NCBI RefSeq assembly: GCF_000003605.2
Contig: NW_003155760.1
Span: forward strand, 42,061 to 106,060
Direction of reading: 5' to 3'
Origin: Saccoglossus kowalevskii
Taxonomy: Eukaryota > Hemichordata > Enteropneusta > Harrimaniidae
Length of the DNA stretch: 64,000 nt
Shown here: positions 48,267 through 62,880 of the stretch, in pieces
How positions within the stretch are numbered: the stretch's first letter is position 1
Layout of the letters: each line of letters begins with the position of its first letter
The notes under the pieces: model-generated
What the model was told of the DNA's origin: nothing
The model's database searches: none
The model's input: only the letters and a program-made list of their open reading frames with translations
Position numbers and translations under genes: made by a program

Positions 48267-51200
48267 CTGAAATCAGTATGAGTAACATTCATAAATTACT
48301 TGAGTAGCTGAACGTAATAACAGTATTATGTCGAATAATATAACCAGCCATAAAAGCAAACTGCATTGATTATAAAACAATGAAAGCAGGCTCACATAGG
48401 TGACTCGCCTGTGGTGTATGTCTATCAAACGTCCAATTGATTAAATAATATAATACCTTTTAAAAAAAGGGTCATCTATCCAAGACATTCTTGCTATTAT
48501 TTGAGATAATTATGACGTTGAGTAGTGCCGCGCAAATCGGATAATCGAACATTAAAACATCGCAGTTTGAATGATTGTTTTCCCCTTTGGGATCCGGTAA
48601 GCTTCTCACAGGTAGAACAAAGTATCGCATGAAATGTAATCTCAATGATCGGTCTGACTCAATGACGACTAATAGAGGCATATTGCTCCTTCATTAAATT
48701 ACTAATTATACAAGTATTTGTAAAAACAAACAAAAACAAAGGCAAAAAATACTAAAACGACCGATTACTATAGGCTTCCGGTAACAATAAATATTTTGTA
48801 TTTAATAACACGTGCTACCTTAAAGTTTGCCAATTACGTCATAACATCCGCCTTATTATTTTAGTCTAGCTCAAAGCGTGGCATGTTAAACTGCTAAACA
48901 CCTATCTAGCATACCAATACATTCCGGACGATATCACGTTGTAGTCGATCGGTGCAAATTGTTGTAAATCAATCCGTAAAACATCTTTGTACTAGCCTAT
49001 ACGTCGCTGACCTACTCATCACAATATCAGACCCACCCAAACACGTATATATGGAGTACTGTAATACTTGTTATGGAGTACGATTATTGTCTGGCTTGCG
49101 CTGAGGCTGAATATATAATGGTTGATCCATTCATATTGTGACAATGTCGATTTGATATGAGCTGGTGTTTAATAGTCAGAATATATAAATGCTAGATTAC
49201 TTTTTAATTAGGATTAACAAACCGGAAACGGATGTTATTGTTTATATATTGAACACACTGTACATACACCTGCATATCCTTTGTATACTTTTATAAAGAA
49301 CTTATAATTGTTGGGAAGAGGAGGGTTTGGGTGACTGCAATTAAATATGATAAGCTGAAAATTGGAACCAGCTGAGAATATGTATTTTAATCAATTCGTA
49401 ATCAATAGAATTCAGTATTCATGGTCAACCACACTAACTTCGTATATTCAAAGTAGTATTCAAAGTAGTATATGGAAATGTTCACAAATGGTTTGATTTA
49501 TATACTATTGAAATACTAGTTGTCGGAACCATAGTAACATCATGTGCACATTGTTTGCGATACACGAAGCAATTTATGGGTTCAGAAATGACGTTGTGTA
49601 CAATATGCAACAATCATGTATATTCAATGAATTCATAATTTGTTTACGTCAACACAAAAAGAGAATCAATTCAGTTAAAACTTATTACTTTGGATCAAAA
49701 TATGCAGATATGACAGCGGCAATTATTGTACTATTAAGTAGTTAGTATGAAAATGTTCCACGCCAATGTACACAATTACCTCTTCAACTGACCTTCTAAA
49801 AGTACTAGTGGACTTTACTTGTGCACCTCTTGCTCTCGTTCCCATGGAATATTATACAGGAATAAATATAATGTATTCCGCAACATAAAAATTACCGTCT
49901 TACCATAGAAATCGCGAATTTTATTTTTATCATTGGTTCATGTAATCTGACGTAATTAGAATATTAACACTTTCATATGACAAGAAACATGTGCCCAATT
50001 GTATTTCACGTAATGCAATTAAACTATAGTAGTTTTTAGTTCCTAATATTTGAATCAAGATACATAAGTAGTATTATTTTTTTAACGTTAGTGTCTTGGC
50101 ATGCAATGAATATTAATAAAGGGGTTTGTTTGTTGTTTGTCATAGTTGGTGTACTTTTTGACAAATACGATATACCACTTTCAGTATGATTCACATTCAA
50201 TAAGATTTTCTTTGTTCAGCCTTAACCGCACATCATTTTAAATACTTGGCTATATACGAATATCCTAGTTGTTAAGATAAGGTAGTTGGCGATTATTACA
50301 AGAAATTGTCATTTATTTTTGACTTTCACAATATTGTTTTATTTCATACTGCAATATCCAACAACAGGATTCGGTACTATTTGCTATCATAGGTCATTGA
50401 AAATTGTCTATTTCTGATTGACCTACCTATATACGTACCAATTATGTTAGAGATGCAGAATTTCACTACATGGAATTTGGAAAGACATGAACAATGATTA
50501 GATCTGAAATTGGCTACAAGGACCAGTAATGAATGAGCTGTTCCAGACGTGTTATCGTGAACATTATAATGCATATGTCTCAATAGCGATAGATAAAAGA
50601 ATAAGTTGGAGGATAACGAATTGAACGTTAGAAAGATATACAAATAAATGATTGGGCCCCAGAGAACCTGATGGGATTGATTCTGTAGATGTCTATGTTT
50701 GATTGGGATGAAGTTCTATTTGTAGTGTCAACTCAATTCTGAGCTTCATTTGAAGAATTTTGCCATCGGTAAGCATTTTCATCTTTCTAATGTAAAACAC
50801 ATTTTCTGGAGGCATGTAGGATAAACATAATACACAACTCGAGTTGTATAATGACCACCCGTCTCACGACCCATATTTGTTCGAATCATTATCTGTCTGT
50901 GTATGCAGGCGTTATTTTTATTGCATTTCTCAGAAGTACGCACTATTTACCGCTGTTGATATAATATAACACGAAAGAACACGAACATTTGACACGAACA
51001 AAAAAGCAGTAAGAATCGCAAACACGTTCTGTTTTTTTTTTGGAATCCAGTAATACGCAACATTATTTTTTCCGTCAACTTCTCCGAATTTCAACGAACT
51101 TGTTATAATGGAGATGATACTGTTATTTCCATTGCGTATTTTAAACCATTTACCTCATTGGGTGTTGTGATACGTACCACTCATGTTGATTAGAAAACGC

Positions 51201-53055
51201 AAGATTACTTTTACATTAAACGTTTTTTACAGTCACAGTGCAAGCGTTCATGAATTTGAAAACCAAATTAAAGTGAATTGCTTATCTCTTGCCAAGGTGT
51301 ACTATAGGTAATTATAGATAGCAGAGTTCTGTTGCGTACATACATCATAATGAGTTCCACGCAATTGAAGCGACGTGGAAATTGTGCCGTATTATGTTCG
51401 ATGCGGGTCGTACGGCAAATACAGAGCACGTGTAACACAGTGTTTGTTTTCAATAAATTATAAAGCGCGCTAAGCGAAAACTGTAAGATTTTAAGCATAA
51501 TGAAAATCAACCCTTGCTCACATAATACTTGTTTTTTGTATGATAAAATACATGACTAACACGCATTTAAAAGTGCCGAGAAACGTTTATAACCACTTGT
51601 CCCATATAGAACAAACAAATCATGAACATAAAGCCCGCCACGTAATATTACTCTATTTCATTTGAATTTTCATAAATGACTTAATTCGAGGCTCAACAGA
51701 TAGAACATACAATGCTTTCATCTGTTGCTATGAACAAGATTACTTTGTAACAACGTCAGCCTGATTTGATTGGATTCCCCTGTATCTACTTGATTGTTAA
51801 TTTAGGTATTTATTTCCACAGCTGTTTCTAATAGAAATCGAGCTTCAATTTCAACCTATACATGTTAAAGGCAATCCATATGATCTTGCCAAATAGGCGA
51901 CTATTAGGTATGACGATTTACTAGATATACGATCCATCTTGAACATCGAGTGATTGGTGGAATGTGGCGTACGTCAGAAGAATGCACATTAAATGTGTTT
52001 ATAAATAAAGACAAAGGTGGGCTGCTTGGGCAATATTGCTACGCCACTGAGCTTGTCGTACCTGAGTTCGTTTGCTAGTATCACAACTTGAAACCTGGCA
52101 TGGCAAATGATCTGGAAAATGCACATTCCACATGCTGGAAGTAGAAGAGTGCATTATAGTTGTGAAAGTATGGGGACTCGGAGAATTAAATGAATTCAAA
52201 TCATTATATCATTGGAATTTAATCGCAAAATCAAATGAACCTTGATGGAAGGCGCATCATTGATATTATATGAGTGTTAATGCAAAGAGTTTAGCTTAGT
52301 TGAATTATTTATTATTTAAAACGAAGTAAAAAGGACATCACAATTTGCCCCCGTTAATATATGTGAATAATGTGTCCTCTAAGCACGACATAAGTTCTGT
52401 CAATCAATTATTCTGCAGATTGATAATATCATCTTGTAGAATTTCGAGGACAGTTTCGGGTGGGGTTCGGGTGGTGTGCACTTGTCCGGGTAGTTGTCCT
52501 AGAATCCAAATAATGTTGAATAACTGTATATTGCAATACATTTAATCCCATTCATTTTATATCTTCGGTACTGTATTGTGTCGCGTTATACCAAACCGTA
52601 GTAAGTACAATTATCACGTGGTATTCAATGTTAAACTACTTAGACAGCAAACTCAGTTTGACAGTTTCTTGTAAAAGTTGGAAGAATCCCTGAAACAATT
52701 AATATGCAAAGATATGATTAATTACAAAATGGTATCAGATATCAAACTACCTAATTGGACTACATGAATTTTGACTGATTGTGATGCAAATTTGCTACTG
52801 AATATGCATTGCTGAAATTTAATCTCAATCTCAATTCAACCATTGATTCTTAGAATAAATACATATCCATGTTGTACGTGCCTGGAGGATGTGAAGTGAA
52901 ACACCAAGTCCAAGAACACACAACATCAACGAAGTGATGACACGGATCAGTAAGAGAAATATGATCTAGGACTTACACCCTAGAAATAGCCTCAAAGCGA
53001 ACAGTTATATTCCCAGCTAGCACGCGTTTTAATAGGATCTTGTTTTCGATCACAA
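48267..53055. other. no firm gene
   Basis: AT-rich. Unsupported frames include 48472-48681 minus, 49542-49745 plus and 51268-51510 minus. A 12-base duplication (attcaaagtagt twice) lies near 49445-49470. Confidence 0.45.
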
Positions 53056-53478
53056 TTGAACGATTTGGTGGAGGACTTAATTTTAGTGACACTAATATTC
53101 TTAACAATAAGTATATTCTTGTTCATCGTTCCATATCTTGGTATAAAACACGCCCATAAGGTCGATCTATCTACCCAAAGACTCTGTTCACATTTGATTG
53201 TTGAAAACTTACTTACTCATTCACTTGTATGGATAACCGGTATACCCATAAATCAAATAACAACCAAGAAAATAGTTTCAGATGGAACATCAGCGCTGCG
53301 TGATGGATGGTGTTTACTATTATTGCTTACGTCAAGTCGCTTAACATATAATTTAAAACATAAATGCTTACATGTCTACACCATATGTTGTGTTCAATGC
53401 CCATTGCTTGTGTACATTTGGATGTATATCAATATTAGTTCATTATATAGAAATATCTCACGTTCCTTTTCAAGATAA
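53056..53478 (+). other. longest anonymous open frame (140 codons), uncertain
   Basis: The frame is open from about 52988 to a stop at 53476-53478 without an ATG at its 5' end. It starts with a hydrophobic run (LILVTLIFLTISIFLFIVPY) that could be a membrane segment and has a second hydrophobic patch near the end. Length is notable for AT-rich DNA, but there is no recognised domain. The opposite strand of its first part is also open and ends at a consensus donor (GTAAGT, about 52972-52977). Coding status is unclear on either strand. Confidence 0.15.
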
Positions 53479-56400
53479 CTCTATCTGAATTCAGTTTACA
53501 ATGAGTTTAATATATTTTTCGGGTTTGTCACACACATCATCACATATTACAATATGATAATGACGACAATGTTCGTAATAAATTAAGCAATGATTTAATA
53601 CTTGTATAATTCTCTCGCTACAGCCTAAATTTTGCTCGACAGAGGTTGCGATATAAGTTAAATCGTCCTATGAAAACAAATTTGTAGATGCATGTGTACT
53701 TATGATGGCCGAAGCTTTAGATATTTAGGAGAAACTAGATATTGTGAATACAATGTTTGAATGTTTGAAATGAACTTGAAACGAGATGAATTGGATATCA
53801 AGATTACATTACCTACAACTATTTCATAATTAATCATGTCGACCATGGTCATACAACGACGAACAACTACAGTTAACAAACAACCTTTTTGAACCATGTT
53901 TTGATCATCATAGTTTTGACCATTTGGGTTTTAGATCCATCGCAATTTAACAAATGCAATACTGGGGAAAAAATTCGGAGTATCTATAAATATTCTTAAC
54001 GTTTGATGTATTTATTCATTCCCAATCTCGAATCCAGTTTGAATGTGATGTAGTGCCTAGCTGCCAACCTGTACATAATACGTAAATGCCAACAAACAAC
54101 AGGGCCAACGAAAATGTTTTACACAACACTATCACCGGGGAACATTCATTACCGTCTTGAAATTATAATGACTTTCATTGTCGCTTACTGCATGGAGTTA
54201 AATTATACATACGTTAGTTACAATCGAAAGCTTTCCAATATACCCAAAACCAATTATACTGATATATTAGCTATCATCATTACAGCTAGGATTGCAGATT
54301 CCAACTGGTGACTGGTCAACTTTGTCAGTGACTTTAATGAGCAGTCACAGTAAGCTGTCTGAGACGTGAAATGTATTGGAATTTACTTATGAGAGATTTA
54401 ACTGAGGTGGAATTTTTCCCCAATATAATGAACACAGTGAAGTGAAATATACTATGGTATAACAATAATTAATTCATAGTGTGATAAGTAGTGATAATTC
54501 AAGTTGATATGTCATTTTATTCACAATATATTTTCAATCATGCACACTGAATACCCAAATCCATTTCATTATATACTGTCGCAAGTGACTATGAACTTCT
54601 GAGACATCTGATACAAACTATGGTCCTGTGTTGACACACTTCAAACAAGTGCATTTTGTGTCTATATTCAATAATTACATGCATTCACGGCATGCATTCT
54701 ACTATTTTCAAAGACAAGACAAGTTCAAACAAGTTTAATTGATTCACAGAGGTAGTTTCCATGCTGTATGTTGTTCCCAGCACGTGTAGACTAGGTGGTT
54801 ACATTGCAACAGTTCCTGTTGAGTTCAAAGTCATTAGTTATGAATAACATGTCTGATCCAACTGATCGACACGTGTCATCCATTAAGATGATCTACCCTG
54901 TCCCATCCTGATATTTGACACAACACATCAATAAATCAATAAAAAGTCAACTTTTAAAACTAATTTAGAACACATGGGAGAATTTTATTTTTTTTCTATT
55001 CACACGACATGTACTATTTAACAACAGTACATTTTTGTTTACTTGCGTTTCCAATCTTACTAATTTATTTTCATAACAAATTGTATGTTGAAAACGAGCG
55101 TTTTATTTTAGTATTTAATTATTATCATAGTATAAACTGATAACAACCCACGCTATGAGGTATGGTTTATAGCTTAGAGCTATTCAAAAAGTGGATTGTG
55201 CTATACGCCCCACACCCCGCCCATAATTGCCTACTGGACTTCATTGGATGAGTATCGGTTTTTAAAACAGATTAACAAAATAAGCCATGTGGCATGTTGG
55301 TCGGTATTTAAAGTTGGACAGCATGTTTCAAAAAGGCTGTTGCTCAAGAATTTGCCCATCTGGTGAGCGGATTCACATACTACTATTGTCGAAACCTGCT
55401 TTTAATGGGAACAAATCCTAATGCTACAGTTACGAAGGTAGAGTTCGAAGATCCAATTCGTGAACTCCACGGTGGACTGCTACAACTTGACACACGTCGG
55501 TAAATTTCAGATACCGAGCATTCCTGTACGCATACTAGTTTGCTCTAGGCTTTCAGGCATTATACGATGTTTGTTAATTCATAGAATTTATTATTTACCT
55601 GAACAGTTTAATTATGTAATATTATATATGTGAAGAGTTCTTTCTTTCTTATCGCATACTGAACTTGCAATGACGTGTTAAGTCTGTGTTTTCCTCACCT
55701 GCACTCCTTACTAACTGAGTATTGGTGCGTGGTAAAGGCCGCGTTTAGCACTGCAGTATTGGATACTGCAAGAGATGATAACCATACCACGTATAAATTG
55801 TGATGTAGCTAATAAACTATGGTTTCACGTTGTTCATGTGTGGCGTCGCGTATGTAAGACTGACCGGTGTGCATTCATGTCTCTATTTATATATGCATAT
55901 AGCTGTATTGAACTATATTGTTGTCTATCATTCTGACTTATTCCTGTGTTACACGAATATTGTGATAAAAATATTGAATACCATTGAGTGTTTTTGTTAA
56001 ATTTTACCTCACCCCATTTTCACCGCTGCTTTCAGTCTTTTCAAATCTGGTCCGATTTTCTATATGGCTGACCAGCAACGTAACCATATGAGCTATTTCT
56101 TTTTAGAATTTGATGTGTTTTTAATGATTCATCTACACTTCGGGTTTTCTTATTTTAAAACTATCAAGTAGCATGATATTCCCCATACTCTCATCTATAT
56201 ATTAATATAACAAATAACATTTGTTTCTTTCAAGGAGTATGTGACTATTGCAGCAATTATATTATAAGTCAAATAAAGCAACTATTAATTGCCGTCTCCA
56301 CAAGATGACATTCTGATTATCAATATAAGGAAAAACGATAATAAAATGTATAATCCCGCGAAATGTTCGCCTAGGTTTAAGTCAGCAGACACGAGTGATT

Positions 56401-57325
56401 ACCTGTAGAGTTTCGTATTAATTCGAGCCACAGGCTGCTTCTTTGGTACTAAGTATGAATGTATTTCAAATGCATGGCCGAGTGAATGGCAGAGCGGTGA
56501 AGCAACATTGACTACAAAATATATTATTGCGTTCGCGTAGTATGTATAGTTATTGAACCACATAGAGGGAAAAGGGGGCATGATCAAATGTTCACATGAA
56601 ATAAAATTGCCTATTCCAAAGTGAAAATAAATTAATCAAGCAATTTACAATTTATGTAATATAAGGGATTCCTTCAATATATTTCCCTGCACCATTTGAC
56701 TATTTACACCACTCTACATTTGAGTCTCCGAGACGTAGTAAATGTCAAATACAAATTTTCTATTCAAAAAACAATATATTATGTATATAGTAAACAACTT
56801 TTGACTATTTCATTATGATAGGCATTATTGTTTAGTGCATGTTTCGCAAGTGCACGTTATGTATCGATAGAAATACGTAGTGGCATTATAATTCCAAAGT
56901 GTCAATGAAATAATTCTTCAATGGGGACACCAGATTCCAGTAATTATCAAATTTAATTCTATTTGCCAAAGTTAAATATTTGTTAACTATTATGTAGTTT
57001 TTATATGTATGATGTTACCATGATGTAATTCTCAAGTCTATTTCCATCACCAATAATATTGACTTGAATGAGACGTGACAGGGTTATTCCATTTTCAGTG
57101 CAAATCTGAAGCGTGGGCAAAACAGTATACACACTTCATGAGTTAACATAACACTATACAATAAATCTTACTATCGCATGATCATATAACCGGGAGATGT
57201 CAAGCATGCTGGGAAAAAAACATGGATCTTTTATTCCACTGAATAGTAATAATGACCGCCTTTTATGCCGGCCAACTTTAAATAAAAAACGGGGATATAT
57301 GAAAAAAAAAATGAAAACCAAGTTC
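53479..57325. other. no gene recognised
   Basis: AT-rich with short unsupported frames only (for example 54114-54311 plus and 56399-56587 minus). Confidence 0.5.
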
Positions 57326-57530
57326 ATTTAGCCACAGTCCCTCTATCACCGGTCTGGAAACGCCTATTGTTTTACGTGTGAATCGGCGGGATTAGCGGGC
57401 TAACGCTTGTAACGGCTCTCCGCGAAGCGCGGTACTATACTGTTGATAGCTTTGAGATACATCGCATTCAGTGCTGTGATCTATTTTTTAACCTTTCCAG
57501 AACATATTCGATACCGTATACAAATATTTT

Positions 57531-57782
57531 TTACCATAGTTGATTCGTAACGTCTGTGTTTTTAAGGAGAGTAAGTTTCGTTGTATACAATATGTTGATG
57601 CTCGACGTTTTCTTGTGTGAAATTATGTCTTTTTCACCTTTTGTAATAGAGGGACATTCTTGACAACATGACAACATTTGTGTTTTTGGTAGATTTGAAA
57701 TACGTTTAGCACAATGGTCATGTTGAATATACGATTTTGATGATTGTTCGTTCAAACAATTACACTTATTTTTAAGAAGCAA
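57531..57782 (-). CDS. Cys/His-containing open frame inside the TIR element
   Basis: Eighty-four codons are open including the alternative start. The frame reads KNKCNCLNEQSSKSYIQHDH and then CAKR...MLSCCQECPS, giving a C-x-C, H-x-H-C, CC-x-x-C arrangement that could bind zinc, followed by a Lys/Thr-rich tail. It may be the end or an exon of the element's transposase, or a non-coding relic. No known transposase motif was recognised. Confidence 0.25.
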   Translation of the reverse strand: MLLKNKCNCLNEQSSKSYIQHDHCAKRISNLPKTQMLSCCQECPSITKGEKDIISHKKTSSINILYTTKLTLLKNTDVTNQLW

Positions 57783-57876
57783 ACGGCGTCGTTAAAAACA
57801 AAATGACCGGTCCCAGTTACGATGTTGTACACATTTTACTTCGGTAATTTTTTTTTCTGCTTATTTTGTTTTTCAG

Positions 57877-57959
57877 GCATATTAATTGCAACAACTATGT
57901 ATATCGGCAACACAATCAATTGAAATACTGTTTAATGTCACAAGATGTAAAATTTTTGG
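57877..57959 (+). CDS. possible exon start cut off by the assembly gap
   Basis: A strong acceptor (ctgcttattttgtttttcag|GC) is followed by one frame open for 27 codons (HINCNNYVYRQHNQLKYCLM...) up to the gap at 57960. The other two frames close before the gap. Being inside the TIR element, it may be a transposase exon. The frame after the gap cannot be judged. Confidence 0.25.
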
Positions 57960-58886
57960 NNNNNNNNNNNNNNNNNNNNNNNNNNNNNNNNNNNNNNNNN
58001 NNNNNNNNNNNNNNNNNNNNNNNNNNNNNNNNNNNNNNNNNNNNNNNNNNNNNNNNNNNNNNNNNNNNNNNNNNNNNNNNNNNNNNNNNNNNNNNNNNNN
58101 NNNNNNNNNNNNNNNNNNNNNNNNNNNNNNNNNNNNNNNNNNNNNNNNNNNNNNNNNNNNNNNNNNNNNNNNNNNNNNNNNNNNNNNNNNNNNNNNNNNN
58201 NNNNNNNNNNNNNNNNNNNNNNNNNNNNNNNNNNNNNNNNNNNNNNNNNNNNNNNNNNNNNNNNNNNNNNNNNNNNNNNNNNNNNNNNNNNNNNNNNNNN
58301 NNNNNNNNNNNNNNNNNNNNNNNNNNNNNNNNNNNNNNNNNNNNNNNNNNNNNNNNNNNNNNNNNNNNNNNNNNNNNNNNNNNNNNNNNNNNNNNNNNNN
58401 NNNNNNNNNNNNNNNNNNNNNNNNNNNNNNNNNNNNNNNNNNNNNNNNNNNNNNNNNNNNNNNNNNNNNNNNNNNNNNNNNNNNNNNNNNNNNNNNNNNN
58501 NNNNNNNNNNNNNNNNNNNNNNNNNNNNNNNNNNNNNNNNNNNNNNNNNNNNNNNNNNNNNNNNNNNNNNNNNNNNNNNNNNNNNNNNNNNNNNNNNNNN
58601 NNNNNNNNNNNNNNNNNNNNNNNNNNNNNNNNNNNNNNNNNNNNNNNNNNNNNNNNNNNNNNNNNNNNNNNNNNNNNNNNNNNNNNNNNNNNNNNNNNNN
58701 NNNNNNNNNNNNNNNNNNNNNNNNNNNNNNNNNNNNNNNNNNNNNNNNNNNNNNNNNNNNNNNNNNNNNNNNNNNNNNNNNNNNNNNNNNNNNNNNNNNN
58801 NNNNNNNNNNNNNNNNNNNNNNNNNNNNNNNNNNNNNNNNNNNNNNNNNNNNNNNNNNNNNNNNNNNNNNNNNNNNNNNNNNNNNN
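57960..58886. other. assembly gap (927 N)
   Basis: A run of N. Any open frame shown across it is meaningless. It lies wholly inside the TIR element, perhaps because near-identical copies elsewhere collapsed in assembly. Confidence 1.
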
Positions 58887-58985
58887 TTGGCGTAAGGTGT
58901 CAACGATTTATTTGCCCGTTACGAGGGTTAGTACAATAGAATAATGAGCGTTTCCAGACCGATGATAGAGGGACTGTGATTTAGC

Positions 58986-61900
58986 TAATTTGTGTAATGT
59001 GTTTAGAAACATTCCACTTTTTTTACCCACAATTAAGGAAACAGAGGAGCTAAAGTAGAGTTTCTGGCTTGTGCGCATGTACCGTTGAAAACACTCTATG
59101 TCAAACTCTATAGTTATTCGCTCTATTATTAGTCAACAGTAAATGTTGTGCTCGAAATATTTCATCAGCGTTTTCCATAGACAACAATGAACACCACTAA
59201 AATATTTTCAATTTTGTATTATTTATATACACGAGGGAAAATACACACGTCATTTTTCGCCATATAGTCGCCAAGCAAAATTATTAGATATTTTCATATA
59301 TGTTTATATAAAAGATGGATTGTTTGCCCTCAATTGAAAAAATAAATTTTGAATACAAAAGCCTCATATTTTTACTTCATTATTATGCAACATACATACA
59401 ACTCCACACAGTGTCAATGAAGATTAGTTAATTGTTGCGCCACAAACATGTGTATTTTCACGATATAAAAAAACAAAACAATTAATGATTTTTCAGTTTT
59501 CGGAGGCATCATTGTCCGGAACAACATTAAACAATTTACATGAGTCTCAAAAACAAAAATAAAAAAATCAATCACGAATCAAGAGAAACCCTCTCTCACG
59601 TAAAAGTTATGTGAGATTAAAAATTAAATGTTACATATGTCACGGCAATGTTATCTGTATTCATGGTTACAAACCATTACCTACACAACAACTAGAGAAT
59701 TGTGGAGACGAATTCCCAATGCGTCTGAATTCTTCACTACATTCAGAAAAGCGTTAATTTATGTGCGTATATCAGTAGCTTGAGAAGTAATCGTCCCGAA
59801 TTTCAAACGACTCTCGCGAACACTTCAACTCACCTCAACTCGTAGCTGTTATTGGAAATCAAAATGTAACTTCTTATACATACGACTTTGCAAACATTAT
59901 TTACTCTGTTACAGGGCACAACATCCCAGCATTTATACGCAATTTTGTTTTACAAACCATAATTCACAGAACTCTATTTTGCATTTTAAACAATCTAAAA
60001 TCCTAAAACCAAACAAGACATTGTATTTTTTTACATCAGCATCAGTATTCTATTGGTTACTAGGTAATTCCCTCTTATCTCAAAAACATTGAACACGGGT
60101 TGTCGTTTTGTAGGCGTTTGGGGCTATATTCCCTTAATGAGCCTTTTCCGCACTGGTAGTTTTTTTATCGTCGCTCGACGGCCTATTTTGATCTCTAGAT
60201 AATTGTAGCTCAATATCCCATCGCTCATTTATCCGTGCCATAATTAGCGTGACGAGTTCGATTCAAATAGGGACGTTACTGTAAATGTATGTTCGACTGC
60301 AAGTTTTAATATCAAGGTCATTGAGGTCCAGTGTCCCACAACTCACCAATCCATTTCATAATTGTTTAATAGCTTAAAGAATTTGCACTGTATCCCAAAG
60401 ACTACGTAAACGCCAATAAACAATACAATATTGTCATATTTACGTACTTTTTGTATTTCTGTATGAGCTGTCTTCATAAAGCTCTGCGCGAATGGTTTCC
60501 TAAGAATTCCAGGAATTCACTAATTAGAGTATTGAGTATTCTACTGTGTTATATTTGCTGTATTATTTGCGTGAGTTGATAGTCGTCGAACAGGTGCATT
60601 TCAGCATGTACAGGAAGTTGTTATTCCAGTCCCCTTTGTTTTTGAAACTCGAAAACGAGCCATGTTTTGATATACATGTTGCGCCATTGACAATTTATCC
60701 TTATATATTGACATACTATATCATTGGCAGGGTCTTTATATATGCATCACAACAGTAAACATTCGCAAATGATAATCCATCCATGGTGATTTTAAACATA
60801 TTTGCAATACATCAATGCAGTTAATGTGACAATGTATCATTAATGTTCCTATATATGCAATGAACTAATATGAATGATTGCAATAATATGTAATTACATT
60901 AGTTGTGCAGTTAAGTTTCCGAAATACAGTTGTTCAAAAATATGTATTGCGTCATTGTCTGTTTATGGGGAATGTTCAAATAATTACAATGCGTTTTGAA
61001 CAGAAAATATATCTTAATATAATTATATATTATTATATAATTATTACATCATTGCCATAGTGTTTGTATCAACATGTATATGCATTATTTTATTTATTCT
61101 TGAGCTTATATGCTTATATGGCATGTTCTCATTTTACATCGTTGACATACTTGCAGTTGGTTTAACACACATCGTATCCAGTTATTGGGGCGTACTTATT
61201 TGAAAGCGGATGATGATTCAAATACACTGATATTTTCGTACTAGTTCTAGGTGCTACAAATTTATACACTTATGTCAGGCATACACACATTATTATATTT
61301 GCGTCGTTTGTTTGATATCTTGTCTCAGTATGAATGACATAAATTTAAATATGATATTAACAACTTAATTATATGTATATCATTGTGACTTGTTTTTTTT
61401 CAAATAAATTGAATTTAATGAGAAGTTATCATTCATACTGGTCATATAATGTTTTTATCTTATGTCACACAACCCAATCAAATGGATTTGAAAAGATAAT
61501 TATTCCCTAATGTCTACGACGACGAAGATGACGTATATGTAACATACATATCGATCAAATATTTATAATGACTATTGCGAGTATATATGTAGTAATGAAA
61601 CAAATCCGACCACATGACTGAAGGTCGTATATTAGGATACACTAGTATAGCGATGAGAATTACGTTCACCTGAAAATCCACCATAGTCATGTTTCAAAGT
61701 CATTAAACTTTGCTGAGGCATACTGCAATAGAATAAACTATCCACGGCACATAGTCTTGGCAATGATCCTATACGTATACAAGAACATTCCCAATAGAGT
61801 CAATGACGCATTACATAGACATTCACTCTGATCAGAATAATATACCTACATTGTAACACTCACTTTAATGATCTGATACTGTAACATATAATTTGATGTA

Positions 61901-62880
61901 CCTTCTAGCCATACTATACAGACACAGGAAATGAATATAAGATAAAATTGGTTAAGTGAAATGTAATCAGCCATTCGTAAACTCGAATTGTGCATTCACA
62001 GAATGTTCGGTATTTAAATATGCTGCACTGAGTACTTAAATGTTTGTCTCATGATTTACATGATGTCGCCTGAGCTCATTATTACGCCATGCAATGCGCT
62101 TTTAAAACCTGCGTTTCGGAATATCTTCAACAAAACTAGTACGGACGAAGTGCGCTTGAACTCAGTGGGAACAAATGTCGTCATATAAATTTATAGGGAA
62201 GGGAGCTAAGATACAGGTATAAAAATATTTCCAGTTTTCAGTTTATTTTCAGCTAGCCTATTCACACAAAATTTGCTGTTAAAGAAAGAGGTATTCGAAT
62301 CATAGGTTGAAAAGTCTAGTTCTAAGATGCCGAAAATTCACCCACAACCAAATGTACTAGATACCTGATAATGTTCGACAATTTGCATAATAAATCTCAT
62401 CTGAATATCTTGGATTTGAAATATGACACATATAACTTCATACATTAAAAATGCACCACTTTAATTACAGAAATCTTCTTTTAGCAGAAGAACGTTTTTC
62501 ATGACATGTATCCATATGAATAAGAGAATGCACCTATATTTGAAATGATTCATGAAACATCATTTCAAAGATAGATCTAAATATATATAGCGTTGTCTAA
62601 AATACTATTTTTTAAACTGTACAATAAAAAAGAAAACTCCGAATGTACTGCAATGTTTAATTTGTTTTCCAAAAACAACCCTGAATTAAACCACCATATA
62701 TGTATCCTAATATAATCGATTAGAAATACACTTATATTTGAAATTTTACCTGCTTTCTGCAATGAACCGATGTGAAAGTTTCAAATTATGCTACAAATCA
62801 ACAAATCAACAAATCAACATAAACGTTTTTCATCTTTTTTTCAATACTTTGACATATAGACAATAAAGGATTATGTACTG
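58986..62880. other. no gene recognised
   Basis: AT-rich. It contains an AT-only inverted segment near 61010-61045 and a tRNA-like but non-folding patch near 60200-60270. Short frames only. Confidence 0.5.
62803..62829. repeat. 8-bp tandem repeat (ACAAATCA)3
   Basis: Three full copies and a partial fourth, perfect. Confidence 0.9.

Larger units (their letters stand above)
57333..58978. mobile_element. DNA transposon with 31-bp TIRs and 7-bp target duplication; family uncertain, interrupted by gap
   Basis: The left end CACAGTCCCTCTATCACCGG... (57333-57363) and the right end, reverse-complemented (58948-58978), match at 30 of 31 bases (one C/T difference). Both are flanked by ATTTAGC (57326-57332 and 58979-58985), a perfect 7-bp target duplication. 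Span is 1,646 bases including 927 unknown. A subterminal CCGCGAAGCGCGG hairpin lies near 57420-57433. Inside are a minus-strand frame (57531-57782) with a C-x-C...H-x-H-C...CC-x-x-C pattern and a plus-strand acceptor (57876). The 7-bp target is unusual (hAT and P use about 8, Dada 6-7), and no transposase core is readable, so I do not assign a superfamily. TIR identity suggests a young insertion. Confidence 0.8.

Noticed and set aside
57866-58944. Very long open frames around 57.9-58.9 kb on both strands
   Set aside because: They run through 927 N bases; only the 83 bases before the gap carry information.
60199-60275. tRNA-like A-box (TAGCTCAATA) and B-box (AGTTCGATTCA) at near-normal spacing
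   Set aside because: Two B-box mismatches, and the T-arm and acceptor stems do not pair, so not a tRNA gene; at most a chance match or old SINE trace.
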